Shown here: one piece after another, positions 44,557-53,415 of the stretch | Numbering within the stretch: position 1 is the first letter of the stretch | Layout: each line of letters starts with the position of its first letter | Assembly (NCBI GenBank): GCA_964396375.1 | Contig: CAYNEY010000018.1 | Coordinates: forward strand, 1 to 64,000 | Length of the DNA: 64,000 nt | From: FEN-1139 sp964396375 | Lineage (GTDB): Bacteria > Myxococcota_A > Polyangia > Polyangiales > Polyangiaceae | Reading direction: 5' to 3' | Notes under the pieces: generated by a model | What the model was told of the DNA's origin: nothing | What the model saw: only the letters and a program-made list of their open reading frames with translations | Database searches by the model: none | Made by a program: the position numbers and the translations under genes

Positions 44557-46011
44557 ATGAATTTTCCGATCGACATACGGGACGCTTGGCAGACGGCTGT
44601 GGCCGACACCAAGAGTCGCTCCCCCTCGACGTTCGCGCAGTGGTTCTCAGGTGTTCAGTTCGACGGAATCGACGCCGGAGAACTTCGACTGGCGGTGAAC
44701 AACGAGTTTGTCCGCGACTGGGTCCAGAATCACTACGTGGCCGAGTTGGTCCGTCACCTCGAGCAGAGCCTTGGGGGCAAGCTCCGGGTGGTGTTCCGAA
44801 TCACCCGTGAGTCGCTCGATCCGATCGCCCAACCCGAACCCCCACCGCGTCCGCGCTCGGTCGCCCCCCCCGAGCAACGGGAATCGAGTCAGCAGCGCCG
44901 TCGCTCCTTCCCTCCGCCTGGCCCAACACCCACACAACCAAACCTCTCGCTGGTGCGGCCGAACCGGCCCGCTACCACCACGCGGCAGATGCTCGACCCA
45001 AAGTTCTCCTTCCAGAACTTCGTGGTCGGACCATCCAACGAGCTTGCCTACGCGGCCGCCCGTGCCGCGGCGGGAGGCGGGGGCCCAAAGTATAATCCAC
45101 TATTTTTCGCCGGTGGCACCGGGCTCGGCAAGACCCATCTCGTGCATGCCATCGCCCATCAGATCCTCGATCAAAGGCCTTCGGCGCGGGTGGTCTACGT
45201 GTCCGCCGAACGCTTCACCAACGAGTTCATCGAAGCCTTGCAGAACCGCTGCATGGATGAGTTTCGCCATCGGTTCCGGGTCGAGTGCGACGTGCTTCTG
45301 GTGGATGACATCCAATTTCTCGCCGGTCGCGAGCAGACGCAGGAGGAGTTCTTTCACACCTTCAACGCGCTGCGTGAACTCGATCGGCAGATTGTCGTCA
45401 CCTCGGACAAGTATCCGAATCAGCTGCAGCGTATGCCCGAGCGGTTGGTCTCACGCTTCACCTCAGGCCTGGTGGCTGATGTTCAAGTTCCCCAGCTGGA
45501 GACCCGGGTAGCGATCGTACGCACGAAAGCGTTGCTGGAGGGGATCGAGGTGCCCGACTCGGTGGCGGTGCTGTTGGCCCAGTGCATCAAAACCAATGTC
45601 CGCGAGCTAGAGGGTGCGCTGATCCGCCTGGCCGCAAAATCCTCTCTGATGGGCTGCGTGATCGACGATGGATTCGCGGAGCGTGAACTCCTCAGCGTCG
45701 GCTCACGGCGACCCGACACTGGAAGCGTCGAGGACATCAAGCGCGCGGTCTCTGAGCATTTTCGGTTGACCCACACCGACCTGGTGAGCAAGGACCGCCA
45801 CAAGAGCGTCGCGTTCGCGCGCCAGGTGGCGATGTACCTGTGCCGCCAACGGTTGAAGTGCAGCTTCCCTGAGCTGGGTCGAGCGTTCGGCAACCGCGAT
45901 CACACCACGGTGATGAGCGCGGTACGTCGCGTCGAAGCCCTGCTCACCACCGATCCGAAGGTGAGCGCTCACTTAGAGGCGATCGAGCAGGAACTCGCGC
46001 AGTCCGAATGA
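44557..46011 (+). CDS. dnaA: Chromosomal replication initiator DnaA
   Basis: DnaA is an AAA+ ATPase that binds DnaA boxes and opens the origin. The 484-residue product has an N-terminal interaction domain (1-85), a Pro/Arg-rich linker (about 92-145), the AAA+ domain beginning KFSFQNFVVGPSN with Walker A GGTGLGKTH and Walker B LLVDDIQFL, and a C-terminal DNA-binding domain with GNRDHTTVMSAV. The ATG at 44557 (MNFPIDIRDAW) gives a normal N-terminus. dnaN, recF and gyrB do not follow; instead the convergent dnaK gene ends 51 bases downstream. Confidence 0.97.
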   Translation: MNFPIDIRDAWQTAVADTKSRSPSTFAQWFSGVQFDGIDAGELRLAVNNEFVRDWVQNHYVAELVRHLEQSLGGKLRVVFRITRESLDPIAQPEPPPRPRSVAPPEQRESSQQRRRSFPPPGPTPTQPNLSLVRPNRPATTTRQMLDPKFSFQNFVVGPSNELAYAAARAAAGGGGPKYNPLFFAGGTGLGKTHLVHAIAHQILDQRPSARVVYVSAERFTNEFIEALQNRCMDEFRHRFRVECDVLLVDDIQFLAGREQTQEEFFHTFNALRELDRQIVVTSDKYPNQLQRMPERLVSRFTSGLVADVQVPQLETRVAIVRTKALLEGIEVPDSVAVLLAQCIKTNVRELEGALIRLAAKSSLMGCVIDDGFAERELLSVGSRRPDTGSVEDIKRAVSEHFRLTHTDLVSKDRHKSVAFARQVAMYLCRQRLKCSFPELGRAFGNRDHTTVMSAVRRVEALLTTDPKVSAHLEAIEQELAQSE

Positions 46012-46062
46012 CCTGAGGATGAATGGTGAGCACCGCGCGGAGGGCGGCCCCCAACTTGACCC

Positions 46063-47898
46063 TCAGCCGCCTTGAGCGCCGCCGTACATAGCCTCGGCGA
46101 TCTCGAAGGTGGCCTGCTCGAGGACGTCGAAGGCTCGCTGCAGCTCCTCAATACTGCCGTTCTGATCGAGCAGCAACCTCAACGCCAGAACCTGCCCTTT
46201 CATCTCCACCACCTTCGGAGCCGGTAGAAGGTCACCGTAGCTGGTGAGTGCCTGGTCGGTGGTGTAAACCAGCGCCTCAGCCCGATTCCTGAGTTCGGCC
46301 AATTCACGCCGCACCTGGTCGGCTCGCTTGAACCGCTCCCCATCGCCCACCAGCCGCGCCACCTCTTCCTGGCTGAGGCCGCTGGTTGGCGTCACATCGA
46401 TGGACTGCGAGTGACCGGTGCCGAGATCCTTGGCCTCGACCGAGAGAATTCCGTTTGCGTCGATTCGGAACGTCACCTGGATCTTCGGCACCCCCCGCGG
46501 CGCTGGCGGGATCTTGGTCAGTTCGAAGCGGGTCAGGCTTCGGTTGTCGGCTGCCATCTCGCGCTCGCCCTGCAGCACATGAATCGGGACAAAAGACTGG
46601 TTGTCGACGCTGGTGGTGAAGATCTCGCGCCGCTCAGTGGGGATGGTGGTGTTGCGCGGGATGAGCCGGGTGAACACTCCTCCACCGGTCTCGACACCAA
46701 TGGAAAGCGGTGTCACGTCCAGCAATAGGACCTCATCGATCTGACCCTTGATCGCCGCACCTTGAATGGCAGCACCGATCGCCACCACCTCATCCGGGTT
46801 CACCCCCTTGTGTGGCTCGCGTCCGAACAGCTCGCGCACCGCGCGTTGCACGGCCGGCATCCGCGTCATGCCACCCACCAACACCACCTGGTGGATGTCG
46901 CTGCAAGACAGCTTGGCATCCGACAGAACACTCAGACACGAGCTGACCGTGCGCTCCACCAGGTCGCGCGTGAGGATCTCGAGCTCACTGCGTTTCATGG
47001 CACGTTGAAGGTGCAGGGGGCCGGCCGCCGACAAAGCGATGAAGGGGATGTTCACCTCGGTCTCGAGCGAGGAAGACAGCTCGTGCTTGGCCTTCTCAGC
47101 GGCCTCGCGCAGACGCTGCAGCGCGGTACGGTCGCGGCGCAAATCCACGTGGTGCTGCTTCTCAAACTCATTGGCGAGAAGGTCGACGATGCGATGATCG
47201 AAGTCCTCACCGCCGAGGTGGGTGTCCCCACCCGTGGCGCGCACACTGAAGACCCCACCATCGATCTCGAGGATCGAGATGTCGAAGGTCCCTCCGCCCA
47301 AATCGAAGACCGCGATCCGCTCTGCGCCGGTCGACTCCAGCCCGTAGGCGAGCGCGGCCGCCGTGGGCTCGTTCAGGATCCGCTGGACGTCCAAGCCCGC
47401 AATGCGCCCAGCGTCCTTGGTGGCTTGCCTTTGCGCATCATCGAAGTAGGCCGGAACGGTGATGATCGCCTCTTCGACGGGCTCACCCAGAAAACGCTCC
47501 GCGATGCTCTTCAGCGATGCAAGGATGATGGCCGAGGTCTCGGGCGGCGAAAGGGTGTCGTTGTGAACCTTGATCCAAGCATCGCCGTTGTTGTGTTCCA
47601 CCACCCGGTAGGGCAAAAGCGCGCGATCGTGCTCGACCGAAGGGTCGTCGAACTTCCTGCCCATCAAGCGCTTCACCGCGAAGACGGTGTTCTCGGCGTT
47701 GGTGGTCGACTGGCGTTTGGCGACCTGTCCCACCAGACGATCGCCGGCACCCGTGAACGCCACGACCGACGGCGTGGTTCGCGCTCCGTCAGCGTTGGGG
47801 ATGACGCGGATGTCCGGCTGGCCCGAGACAGTCATCCCCTCCAGAACGGCAATGCAGGAGTTGGTCGTGCCAAGATCGATGCCGATCACTTTTCCCAT
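46063..47898 (-). CDS. dnaK: Hsp70 chaperone DnaK
   Basis: The 611-residue product has the Hsp70 ATPase domain (GIDLGTTNSCIAVLEG, AVFDLGGGTFDIS, GGMTRMPAVQ) and a substrate-binding domain (LLDVTPLSIGVETGGGVFT, DANGILSVEAKD) with a helical lid ending in MYGGAQGG. It refolds and protects proteins in the cytoplasm with DnaJ and GrpE. It lies 57 bases after grpE on the same strand. Slightly shorter than typical DnaK (about 638), mainly in the lid. Confidence 0.95.
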   Translation of the reverse strand: MGKVIGIDLGTTNSCIAVLEGMTVSGQPDIRVIPNADGARTTPSVVAFTGAGDRLVGQVAKRQSTTNAENTVFAVKRLMGRKFDDPSVEHDRALLPYRVVEHNNGDAWIKVHNDTLSPPETSAIILASLKSIAERFLGEPVEEAIITVPAYFDDAQRQATKDAGRIAGLDVQRILNEPTAAALAYGLESTGAERIAVFDLGGGTFDISILEIDGGVFSVRATGGDTHLGGEDFDHRIVDLLANEFEKQHHVDLRRDRTALQRLREAAEKAKHELSSSLETEVNIPFIALSAAGPLHLQRAMKRSELEILTRDLVERTVSSCLSVLSDAKLSCSDIHQVVLVGGMTRMPAVQRAVRELFGREPHKGVNPDEVVAIGAAIQGAAIKGQIDEVLLLDVTPLSIGVETGGGVFTRLIPRNTTIPTERREIFTTSVDNQSFVPIHVLQGEREMAADNRSLTRFELTKIPPAPRGVPKIQVTFRIDANGILSVEAKDLGTGHSQSIDVTPTSGLSQEEVARLVGDGERFKRADQVRRELAELRNRAEALVYTTDQALTSYGDLLPAPKVVEMKGQVLALRLLLDQNGSIEELQRAFDVLEQATFEIAEAMYGGAQGG

Positions 47899-47955
47899 CG
47901 GAGACCCCGAGGATTACACGACCAGGACCAGAAAAGACATGTGAGTGTTCGAGGA

Positions 47956-48588
47956 CTAGGTGGGATCGCTCGGTGGCTTGGCCACGACCACCATCGCCGG
48001 CCGAATCAGTCGTTCACCAGCGCGGTAGCCCGCCAGAACCTCGGCGGCCACAGAGCCGGCCGGAAACTCTGTGGTTTCGAGTTGTTGAATAGCCTCATGG
48101 ATGGTGGGATCGAAGGGCTGCCCAACTCCGGGCACGCGTTCGACACCAAGCTTGCTCAGCGCTTCCTGGAACTGTCGATTGACCATCCCAATCCCGTCAG
48201 CCAAGGCCTGAACGTCGGTGGCGGCAGTGGCGTGGGCATGGGCCCGTTCCAAATTGTCGAACACCGGGAGAAGCTCACGGAGTTGCTCTTCGCGGGCAGA
48301 CTTCTCAGCGTCGGCGATCTCCCGGCGGCTGCGTTTTCGGTAGTTGTCGAAGTCCGCAGCCAGGCGAAGGATTTGGTCTTTGAGCCGAGTGACTTCGGCA
48401 CGCAGCGTTTCGACCTCACTCTCGACCGGCGGAATGGGTTCAGCGCCTATCGCTCCCTCTTCGCTCGGCTGCACGGTGGGGCTGTCGGTGACTTGGCTCG
48501 GCTCTTCAGCACTGGACGGTCGGTCAGATGCAACTGTTTCCACGCCCCCACTATAGCCACTCTCCCCCGCCTGCCAATGGGCAGACAC
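47956..48588 (-). CDS. grpE: Nucleotide exchange factor GrpE
   Basis: GrpE releases ADP from DnaK. The 210-residue product has an acidic, disordered N-terminus (about 1-55), a long coiled-coil (EVETLRAEVTRLKDQILRLAADFDNYRKR split across 57-87) and the beta-domain signature with VPGVGQPFDPTIHEA and GYRAGERLIRPAMVVV. The GTG at 48588 follows GGTGAGGTGAG and lies 14 bases after the preceding gene; a GTG at 48543 is an alternative. It belongs to the lipoprotein-tsaE-zinc-ribbon-grpE-dnaK run. Confidence 0.94.
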   Translation of the reverse strand: MSAHWQAGESGYSGGVETVASDRPSSAEEPSQVTDSPTVQPSEEGAIGAEPIPPVESEVETLRAEVTRLKDQILRLAADFDNYRKRSRREIADAEKSAREEQLRELLPVFDNLERAHAHATAATDVQALADGIGMVNRQFQEALSKLGVERVPGVGQPFDPTIHEAIQQLETTEFPAGSVAAEVLAGYRAGERLIRPAMVVVAKPPSDPT

Positions 48589-48602
48589 CGAGACCGCTCA
48601 CC

Positions 48603-49691
48603 TCACCGACAGGGACGCTGCCGCAGCACGGTTACCGTGCCTCCGCTTGCCTTCGCGGTCGATTCATCGCTCGGCGCCACGAACCATGCGTCCAGCTCAC
48701 GGGGCAGGACGAAGAAGCGATCCGCACCGACCAAGGGTATGAGCCGCGGAGCCGTGACACGGCGTTCGCGACCGGTGGCGTGGGTCTCGATGACGAAGCA
48801 CCCCTCCGGGGAGCCTGGTGCCCAGAGGTGATCCGCCCCTACCGAGAGCCGAGCCGACACCTCGAAGTGCCGACCGTCGAGCAGAGTGGCGCTGAGCCGT
48901 CGCACGCCAACGCCAGCCCGAAAGATCTGCCCCGCCTTGGGACTCTCACGGCTTGAAGGCTCGACGCGCCCGAGTCTCTGACCATCAGCACGAACCACAA
49001 GGGGCGAGTCAGTGAGGTTCATCACCCGGATCTCGGGGTGGAAAGCGCGATGGAGGAACGGAGTGAGTACCAGCGCGACCAGAGGTCCGAGTGGTGCCCG
49101 CGGGTTCGAAAGCCTTGGGTGTTCGCGCCGCGTATGAAGCGTATACCCCGCGTTGTGGGCGATCACGCGTCTCGCAAAGCGCCCCGAGCGGCAGCTCAGC
49201 TCTTCGGCCCTGACCTCAACGGGCCTGCCGCGGGCCAGCCACGAGGAATCGAGAGAGAGGACTATCACCGCCCACGCCAAGCTTGGGATCGAGGCGATCA
49301 GCACCGCACCCAGCGTAGCCACCAGCAGTGGGATGGTGGCGCCCAGGGCGAGCAATGGGGCAGCAGCCACGGCGAGCAGCAAGCCCGCACTATTCGCGGT
49401 CTCGACGATCCGCGTCGCCTTGGCCTGCTCGGCGTTGCACGACGGACAGAGAGGGACGAGCAGCCGTTTTCGATCGGTGAACCGATGAGTGCCGACGAGC
49501 TGAGTGGTGGGACAGTTGCAAGAAGCGCACAAAAAGGGCAAGTGCGGAGGGAAGGATTCACCCACAACGACGAAGCGTCGGGGTCGGAGGCGCGAGGTTA
49601 CGCGCAGGAATCGGCGCCGCCATCGGGTCATGAGGCGCCGCCAGACTCGACCGGGCAAGAGCCACGATCTGTGTGCCTCCGTCGTGCTCAT
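48603..49691 (-). CDS. Membrane protein with N-terminal zinc-ribbon-like cysteines
   Basis: The 362-residue product has a basic N-terminus, then a zinc-ribbon-like set of cysteines (CASCNC at 55-60 and CPSC at 82-85), followed by two closely spaced membrane helices (about 97-150) and a beta-rich C-terminal domain. The ATG at 49691 overlaps the tsaE stop (ATGA). I recognise no family. Its position between tsaE and grpE is conserved-looking operon packing, but its role is unknown. Confidence 0.68.
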   Translation of the reverse strand: MSTTEAHRSWLLPGRVWRRLMTRWRRRFLRVTSRLRPRRFVVVGESFPPHLPFLCASCNCPTTQLVGTHRFTDRKRLLVPLCPSCNAEQAKATRIVETANSAGLLLAVAAAPLLALGATIPLLVATLGAVLIASIPSLAWAVIVLSLDSSWLARGRPVEVRAEELSCRSGRFARRVIAHNAGYTLHTRREHPRLSNPRAPLGPLVALVLTPFLHRAFHPEIRVMNLTDSPLVVRADGQRLGRVEPSSRESPKAGQIFRAGVGVRRLSATLLDGRHFEVSARLSVGADHLWAPGSPEGCFVIETHATGRERRVTAPRLIPLVGADRFFVLPRELDAWFVAPSDESTAKASGGTVTVLRQRPCR

Positions 49692-50155
49692 GGTGCCTCG
49701 GCGCAACACAAGCTCTCGAGGAGCTCCCGTGAGCGCGGCCCCGTGGACTCGATGCTGGCGCGCCGTGGCGAACAGCCCAGACGAACCAGAAGGGCGTCTC
49801 CGCCCAGCACCTGAGCATAGGGCTCACCCCACTCCACGATCACGAGTGCGCCTTCATCCCGTTGTTCGAGGAGCCCGAGTTCGGCAACCTCACGGGGATG
49901 AGCCAGGCGGTACAGATCGGCGTGCACGAGCCGCGGCTGGGTCGCGTACTCGAGGACGAGGCCGAAGGTGGGGCTCACCACTCGGATCCGCGCCGAGAGC
50001 CCCAGAGCACGGGCAATACCGCGGGTGAGAAAAGTCTTTCCCGCGCCGAGCTCACCAGACAAAATCACGAGATCACCCGCCGTGAGCAGGGCGGCCAACC
50101 GTTGCCCGAGATGGAGAGTCGCACGACGGTTCTCGAGGGGGACCAAGAGGGTCAT
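49688..50155 (-). CDS. tsaE: tRNA threonylcarbamoyladenosine synthesis ATPase TsaE
   Basis: TsaE is the ATPase that drives the TsaBD complex in making t6A at tRNA position 37. The 155-residue product has Walker A GELGAGKT (34-41), SPTF (61-64), the HADLYR motif with D80 and VEWGE (107-111), as in the family. The ATG at 50155 gives the normal length, and the longer open frame is non-homologous. It lies seven bases after the LpoA-like gene and overlaps the next gene by ATGA. Confidence 0.93.
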   Translation of the reverse strand: MTLLVPLENRRATLHLGQRLAALLTAGDLVILSGELGAGKTFLTRGIARALGLSARIRVVSPTFGLVLEYATQPRLVHADLYRLAHPREVAELGLLEQRDEGALVIVEWGEPYAQVLGGDALLVRLGCSPRRASIESTGPRSRELLESLCCAEAP

Positions 50156-50162
50156 CGCCAAG

Positions 50163-51992
50163 TCACTTCCCCTTGTCCGTGGGCTGTCCGAGCGCCACCG
50201 ATTCGAGAACCAAATCGGGGACGAGCAGGCGCTCAGCCCCGAAACCACGCTTCTTGCTGGTCCACAGCCGCGTCTCGATGTGTTCGAGCTCTCGAGACAC
50301 CCCTCTTCGATAGGCCGAACTGGCTTCGTCACCTTCCACGGTGGTTGTGCCGACGCGCGTCAGCGCCCCCGCCGCGAGAGTGGCCAGATCTCGTCCGAGC
50401 GCCTCCAGCCAAGTCACGCGACGACGCAAACGCCGCTCGAGTTCCGAGAGCTCCGGCTCGCCCGAGACGTCGAGGAGCGCCGGACTGCTGATCATCCCAG
50501 CGAGCGCGGCACCGAGATCGCGATCGGCAGAGAGCGCCTCGGGCCCGAGCCACAGATGCGCGCGTGGATTTCTCAATCGATCCACGGCCAACATGCGCCG
50601 TGCACAGTCGGCGTCGGTGAGGAAAAGCACCTGCCCAGGCGCCCGAACAATCCGCTGCTCGGCGCCCGGCTCTCGGAGGTCGCCGCACGCCGGATCCTCC
50701 GCCCGGACGGCATCGAGCCGCTCGGACGCTGGAAGCTGCGAGCGCACCAGGGCCTCGGTCATCGGCTCCCAGTCGAGCACACCGAACAGGTGTGACCGCT
50801 CCCGACCCGGGGAACGCACCGCCACCACCGGCAAACCCTGCTCTTCGGCGAACCGCTCGAAGGGCTGGAGGTCGCGATGGCCGGTCACCGCAACGATAAC
50901 GCTCGCCCCATCCACCAAAAGGAGCCGAAGAGCAGCACTCAGCTCGGCGTCGTCACCGCTCAGCCCTTCCCGAGAGACCAGGTGCACCGCTCGCCGCTCG
51001 GTGTCAAAGAGTGTTCGCACCATGCCGGCAACCAACTCGGTGCTCTGTCGCCGGATCACCTGGTCGTTGAGGTCCATCAACACCCCGATGACAGGACCCG
51101 CGCTCGGCGCAGACTTCTCACCCTTCGCGGCCAACGCGACCAACTTCTCTCCCGTCGGTCCGCGCCGCAAACTACCATCCGAAACGCCCAACAGGCGCAA
51201 CGCGAGCTCACTGTCGACATCCGCAAGCGCGTGAGTCACGAGCTTTTGCCGCACCAGCTCGATCATGGCCTGCTTTCCGCGTTGTCGCTCTGGCTGGGTC
51301 GAGGGTAGAGCTGCCAGCGCGGTGAAGCGAGCCAGGCCTCGTTCCAGCGGCAAGCGCCCAAGCCCCGCTACGTACCGCTCGATCTCGTCGTCGAGCCGCG
51401 GCAGCTGCTCGACCGTGGCCTCGATGCGCCATTGATAGAGACAATCGAGAGCGTCGTCTTGTCGCTCGAGAGAGAGGGCCGCGCGCGTGCACTCGCGGCC
51501 CCAGTCGTCGCGGTCGTCAGCCTCCACGACCAGACCGCGCAACGTCATCAAGCGCTCGAAGGCTTCGGCCGCGCCCTTGCGTCGGGTGAGCAGCGCTGCA
51601 CGCAGGATCTCGACCCCATCGCGCGTAACGACACTGTTCCCCTCCGCCGCTTGCTCTGCCAGCCGTTCGGCCTCGTCGAGCCGTCCCTGACCGAGGCGGA
51701 TCCACCCAAGAAATAGCCGCATGCGCGTGCTCGAGGGGGCCAGAGGAAAACGCTCGAGGAAGCCCACCAGCGCCGCCTCACTGGAGCGACGCTCCTGCTC
51801 GGACGCATGACTCCACATACCGAGCAAGGTCCGCGCCGCCCGCTGTTCCTCGAGTGAAGCAGCCAGCCCGACATCTTGGTACGGCAGCACCCCCCGATCG
51901 GCGCCACACCCCAACGCTCCGATCAGCAGAAGGACGCACGGGGCGCTTGACCACCGACGGCGCAACCCGTACCAAATGCGGTCATGGCCCAT
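50163..51992 (-). CDS. LpoA-like lipoprotein with TPR and periplasmic-binding-protein-like domains
   Basis: From the ATG at 51992 the product has 609 residues. It has a lipoprotein signal ending in IGALG-C29, a TPR-like helical part (about 45-265) and a type 1 periplasmic-binding-protein-like part (about 300-605: GPVIGVLMDLND, VSREGLSGDDAEL, GASVIVAVTGHRD). This two-part layout recalls the penicillin-binding-protein activator LpoA and its relatives. It may control cell-wall synthesis at the outer membrane, by family analogy. An upstream GTG at 52010 is possible. Its 5' end overlaps the divergent membrane-protein gene. Confidence 0.7.
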   Translation of the reverse strand: MGHDRIWYGLRRRWSSAPCVLLLIGALGCGADRGVLPYQDVGLAASLEEQRAARTLLGMWSHASEQERRSSEAALVGFLERFPLAPSSTRMRLFLGWIRLGQGRLDEAERLAEQAAEGNSVVTRDGVEILRAALLTRRKGAAEAFERLMTLRGLVVEADDRDDWGRECTRAALSLERQDDALDCLYQWRIEATVEQLPRLDDEIERYVAGLGRLPLERGLARFTALAALPSTQPERQRGKQAMIELVRQKLVTHALADVDSELALRLLGVSDGSLRRGPTGEKLVALAAKGEKSAPSAGPVIGVLMDLNDQVIRRQSTELVAGMVRTLFDTERRAVHLVSREGLSGDDAELSAALRLLLVDGASVIVAVTGHRDLQPFERFAEEQGLPVVAVRSPGRERSHLFGVLDWEPMTEALVRSQLPASERLDAVRAEDPACGDLREPGAEQRIVRAPGQVLFLTDADCARRMLAVDRLRNPRAHLWLGPEALSADRDLGAALAGMISSPALLDVSGEPELSELERRLRRRVTWLEALGRDLATLAAGALTRVGTTTVEGDEASSAYRRGVSRELEHIETRLWTSKKRGFGAERLLVPDLVLESVALGQPTDKGK

Positions 51993-52673
51993 ACGGAATC
52001 GAGCGGTCACGTGCCCCTACCTTTCGTTCCGAAGGAGGCCCCGTCAAGCGAGACCGCGCTTCCGGCCGCCTCCGAGGGGTGGGCGCTCAGCCTGTCTGGC
52101 GCGTGGTTGGTCGTGCTTGGGCTCGGCATCCTCGCCAACGCATCGATCCTTTTCGGCGAAGAAGCTTTCGATCGCGTCGGTGCGGCCTTGGACGGTACGC
52201 AGGCCCATGCCTGGACAGAAGCGGTGATCGGGTTCTTGGTGATCGGCCTACTGGGATGGCAAAGCCACCTCACCCCACCCCAACGCCTCGCCGGCACCCC
52301 CCGCGGCTGGGATGAGCGCCTGAGCTTCGGCCTCGATCTGTTGGCTTTGGTCGCGTGGACGACGTACCTCGGATTTCTGCGCGTCCCCTGGCTACTCGGC
52401 GGCGCGGGACCGGACGCACGTCTCGAGTTGTGGTCGCGAACGTTGGCCAGCACCACCTCCGGGTACCCGGTCGCCGCATTCGCCCTGGTGATGGCACAAG
52501 GCCTGCTGCTCACCCACGCCGGGCGGCGCTTCCTCCGATTCCTCGAGAAGAGTGGCCTGCTCGCCGATGTCCGAGCCAGGCGCCGCGCCGAGACAGCGAC
52601 GTTTCTCCTCACTCTCATGCTGTTCTTGGTGGGGGCGGTCGCGACGGTCGGAATCGCCACCGGCCGCCTCTGA
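51984..52673 (+). CDS. Membrane protein, possible degenerate SdhC-type cytochrome b subunit
   Basis: The 229-residue product has about five membrane helices. Several blocks resemble the cytochrome b subunit of the Bacillus/epsilon type succinate dehydrogenase (SdhC/FrdC): SLSGAWLVVLG, NASILFGEEAFDRVGAAL and a C-terminal block with H178 (LLTHAGRRF) followed by KSGLLADVRARRRAE. In those proteins a His precedes the NAS block; here it is Gly (LGILANAS). No sdhA or sdhB is adjacent. It is likely a divergent, perhaps heme-deficient, relative. The assignment rests on remembered patterns. The start at 51984 overlaps the divergent lipoprotein gene, and a GTG at 52011 would avoid this. Confidence 0.55.
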   Translation: MAHTESSGHVPLPFVPKEAPSSETALPAASEGWALSLSGAWLVVLGLGILANASILFGEEAFDRVGAALDGTQAHAWTEAVIGFLVIGLLGWQSHLTPPQRLAGTPRGWDERLSFGLDLLALVAWTTYLGFLRVPWLLGGAGPDARLELWSRTLASTTSGYPVAAFALVMAQGLLLTHAGRRFLRFLEKSGLLADVRARRRAETATFLLTLMLFLVGAVATVGIATGRL

Positions 52674-52776
52674 GACCTGGAGGGCAAGGAAGATATGCAC
52701 GCGCGCCGCTCCCGCGAGCCACCAGCCCGGTCGCTTTCCCGTGCGTGATTCTCCGCTTGGGAGTAAGGCTCGTTGC

Positions 52777-53217
52777 GTGCCGCACTGTTACCTCCTCACG
52801 ATCTGCTCGGGTTCGTCCGTCGACCGGCATTCGAACAACGCCACGCTCTTCAATCTCGTCGAGCAGATCAACCTCAGACCTGACTCGCCACCACCTGCAG
52901 GCACCCTGATCCCCGTCGAGGTGCACGCGTACTTCGCCTGCGCTCCCCACGAGATTGGCTTCGACTTCGAGATCCGCTTCGCGTTGCTCTCGGAAGACTC
53001 GGGCCTCGAGAGCCTGAGCGACGTGTTTTCCCACAGCTCACCGACGCCACGTTACCGAACGCGAACGCTGGGGCTCCCGCTTCCTCCCATCGTCGGCAAC
53101 TACACCTTGTGTCTCGATTGGCGCCCCAAGGGGGCCGAGACCTGGAGGCGAGAGTCGCTGACCTGGCCGCTTACCATCGTCGAGCAGGCGCGGCCGCGCC
53201 CACAGCTCACCCACTGA
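52777..53217 (+). CDS. Conserved-looking small protein of unknown function
   Basis: The 146-residue product has no signal peptide or membrane helix and an alternating beta-strand pattern (LIPVEVHAYFAC, FDFEIRFALLSED, GNYTLCLDWRPKG), so it may be a beta-sandwich. Five cysteines are present. A GTG at 52777 follows TAAGG and gives the sequence VPHCYLLTICSG at the start; the frame continues upstream in GC-rich shadow. I do not recognise a family with confidence. Confidence 0.6.
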   Translation: MPHCYLLTICSGSSVDRHSNNATLFNLVEQINLRPDSPPPAGTLIPVEVHAYFACAPHEIGFDFEIRFALLSEDSGLESLSDVFSHSSPTPRYRTRTLGLPLPPIVGNYTLCLDWRPKGAETWRRESLTWPLTIVEQARPRPQLTH

Positions 53218-53415
53218 CAGACAATTCCGTCGGCCGACCCGTGGTTGTCGAGGGAGGGTGCAACCAAGAAATCGGGGCACCGGTTGCGGAGCGATTCCCG
53301 CCGTCCCGGCTTTCGTCTAGGTTACGGTGCATGCTGCACGCTCGACGCTCCTTGAGCGGACAGCTGGGTTAGGTTCGATCAACCTCGTTATCTTTGCGAC
53401 ACGCTGGAGGTCAGG

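Noticed and set aside
46762..48831. A 689-codon open frame on the plus strand opposite dnaK and grpE.
   Set aside because: It is fully antisense to two well-conserved genes, its translation is rich in His/Arg/Gly with no family likeness, and such long antisense frames are expected in GC-rich genes.
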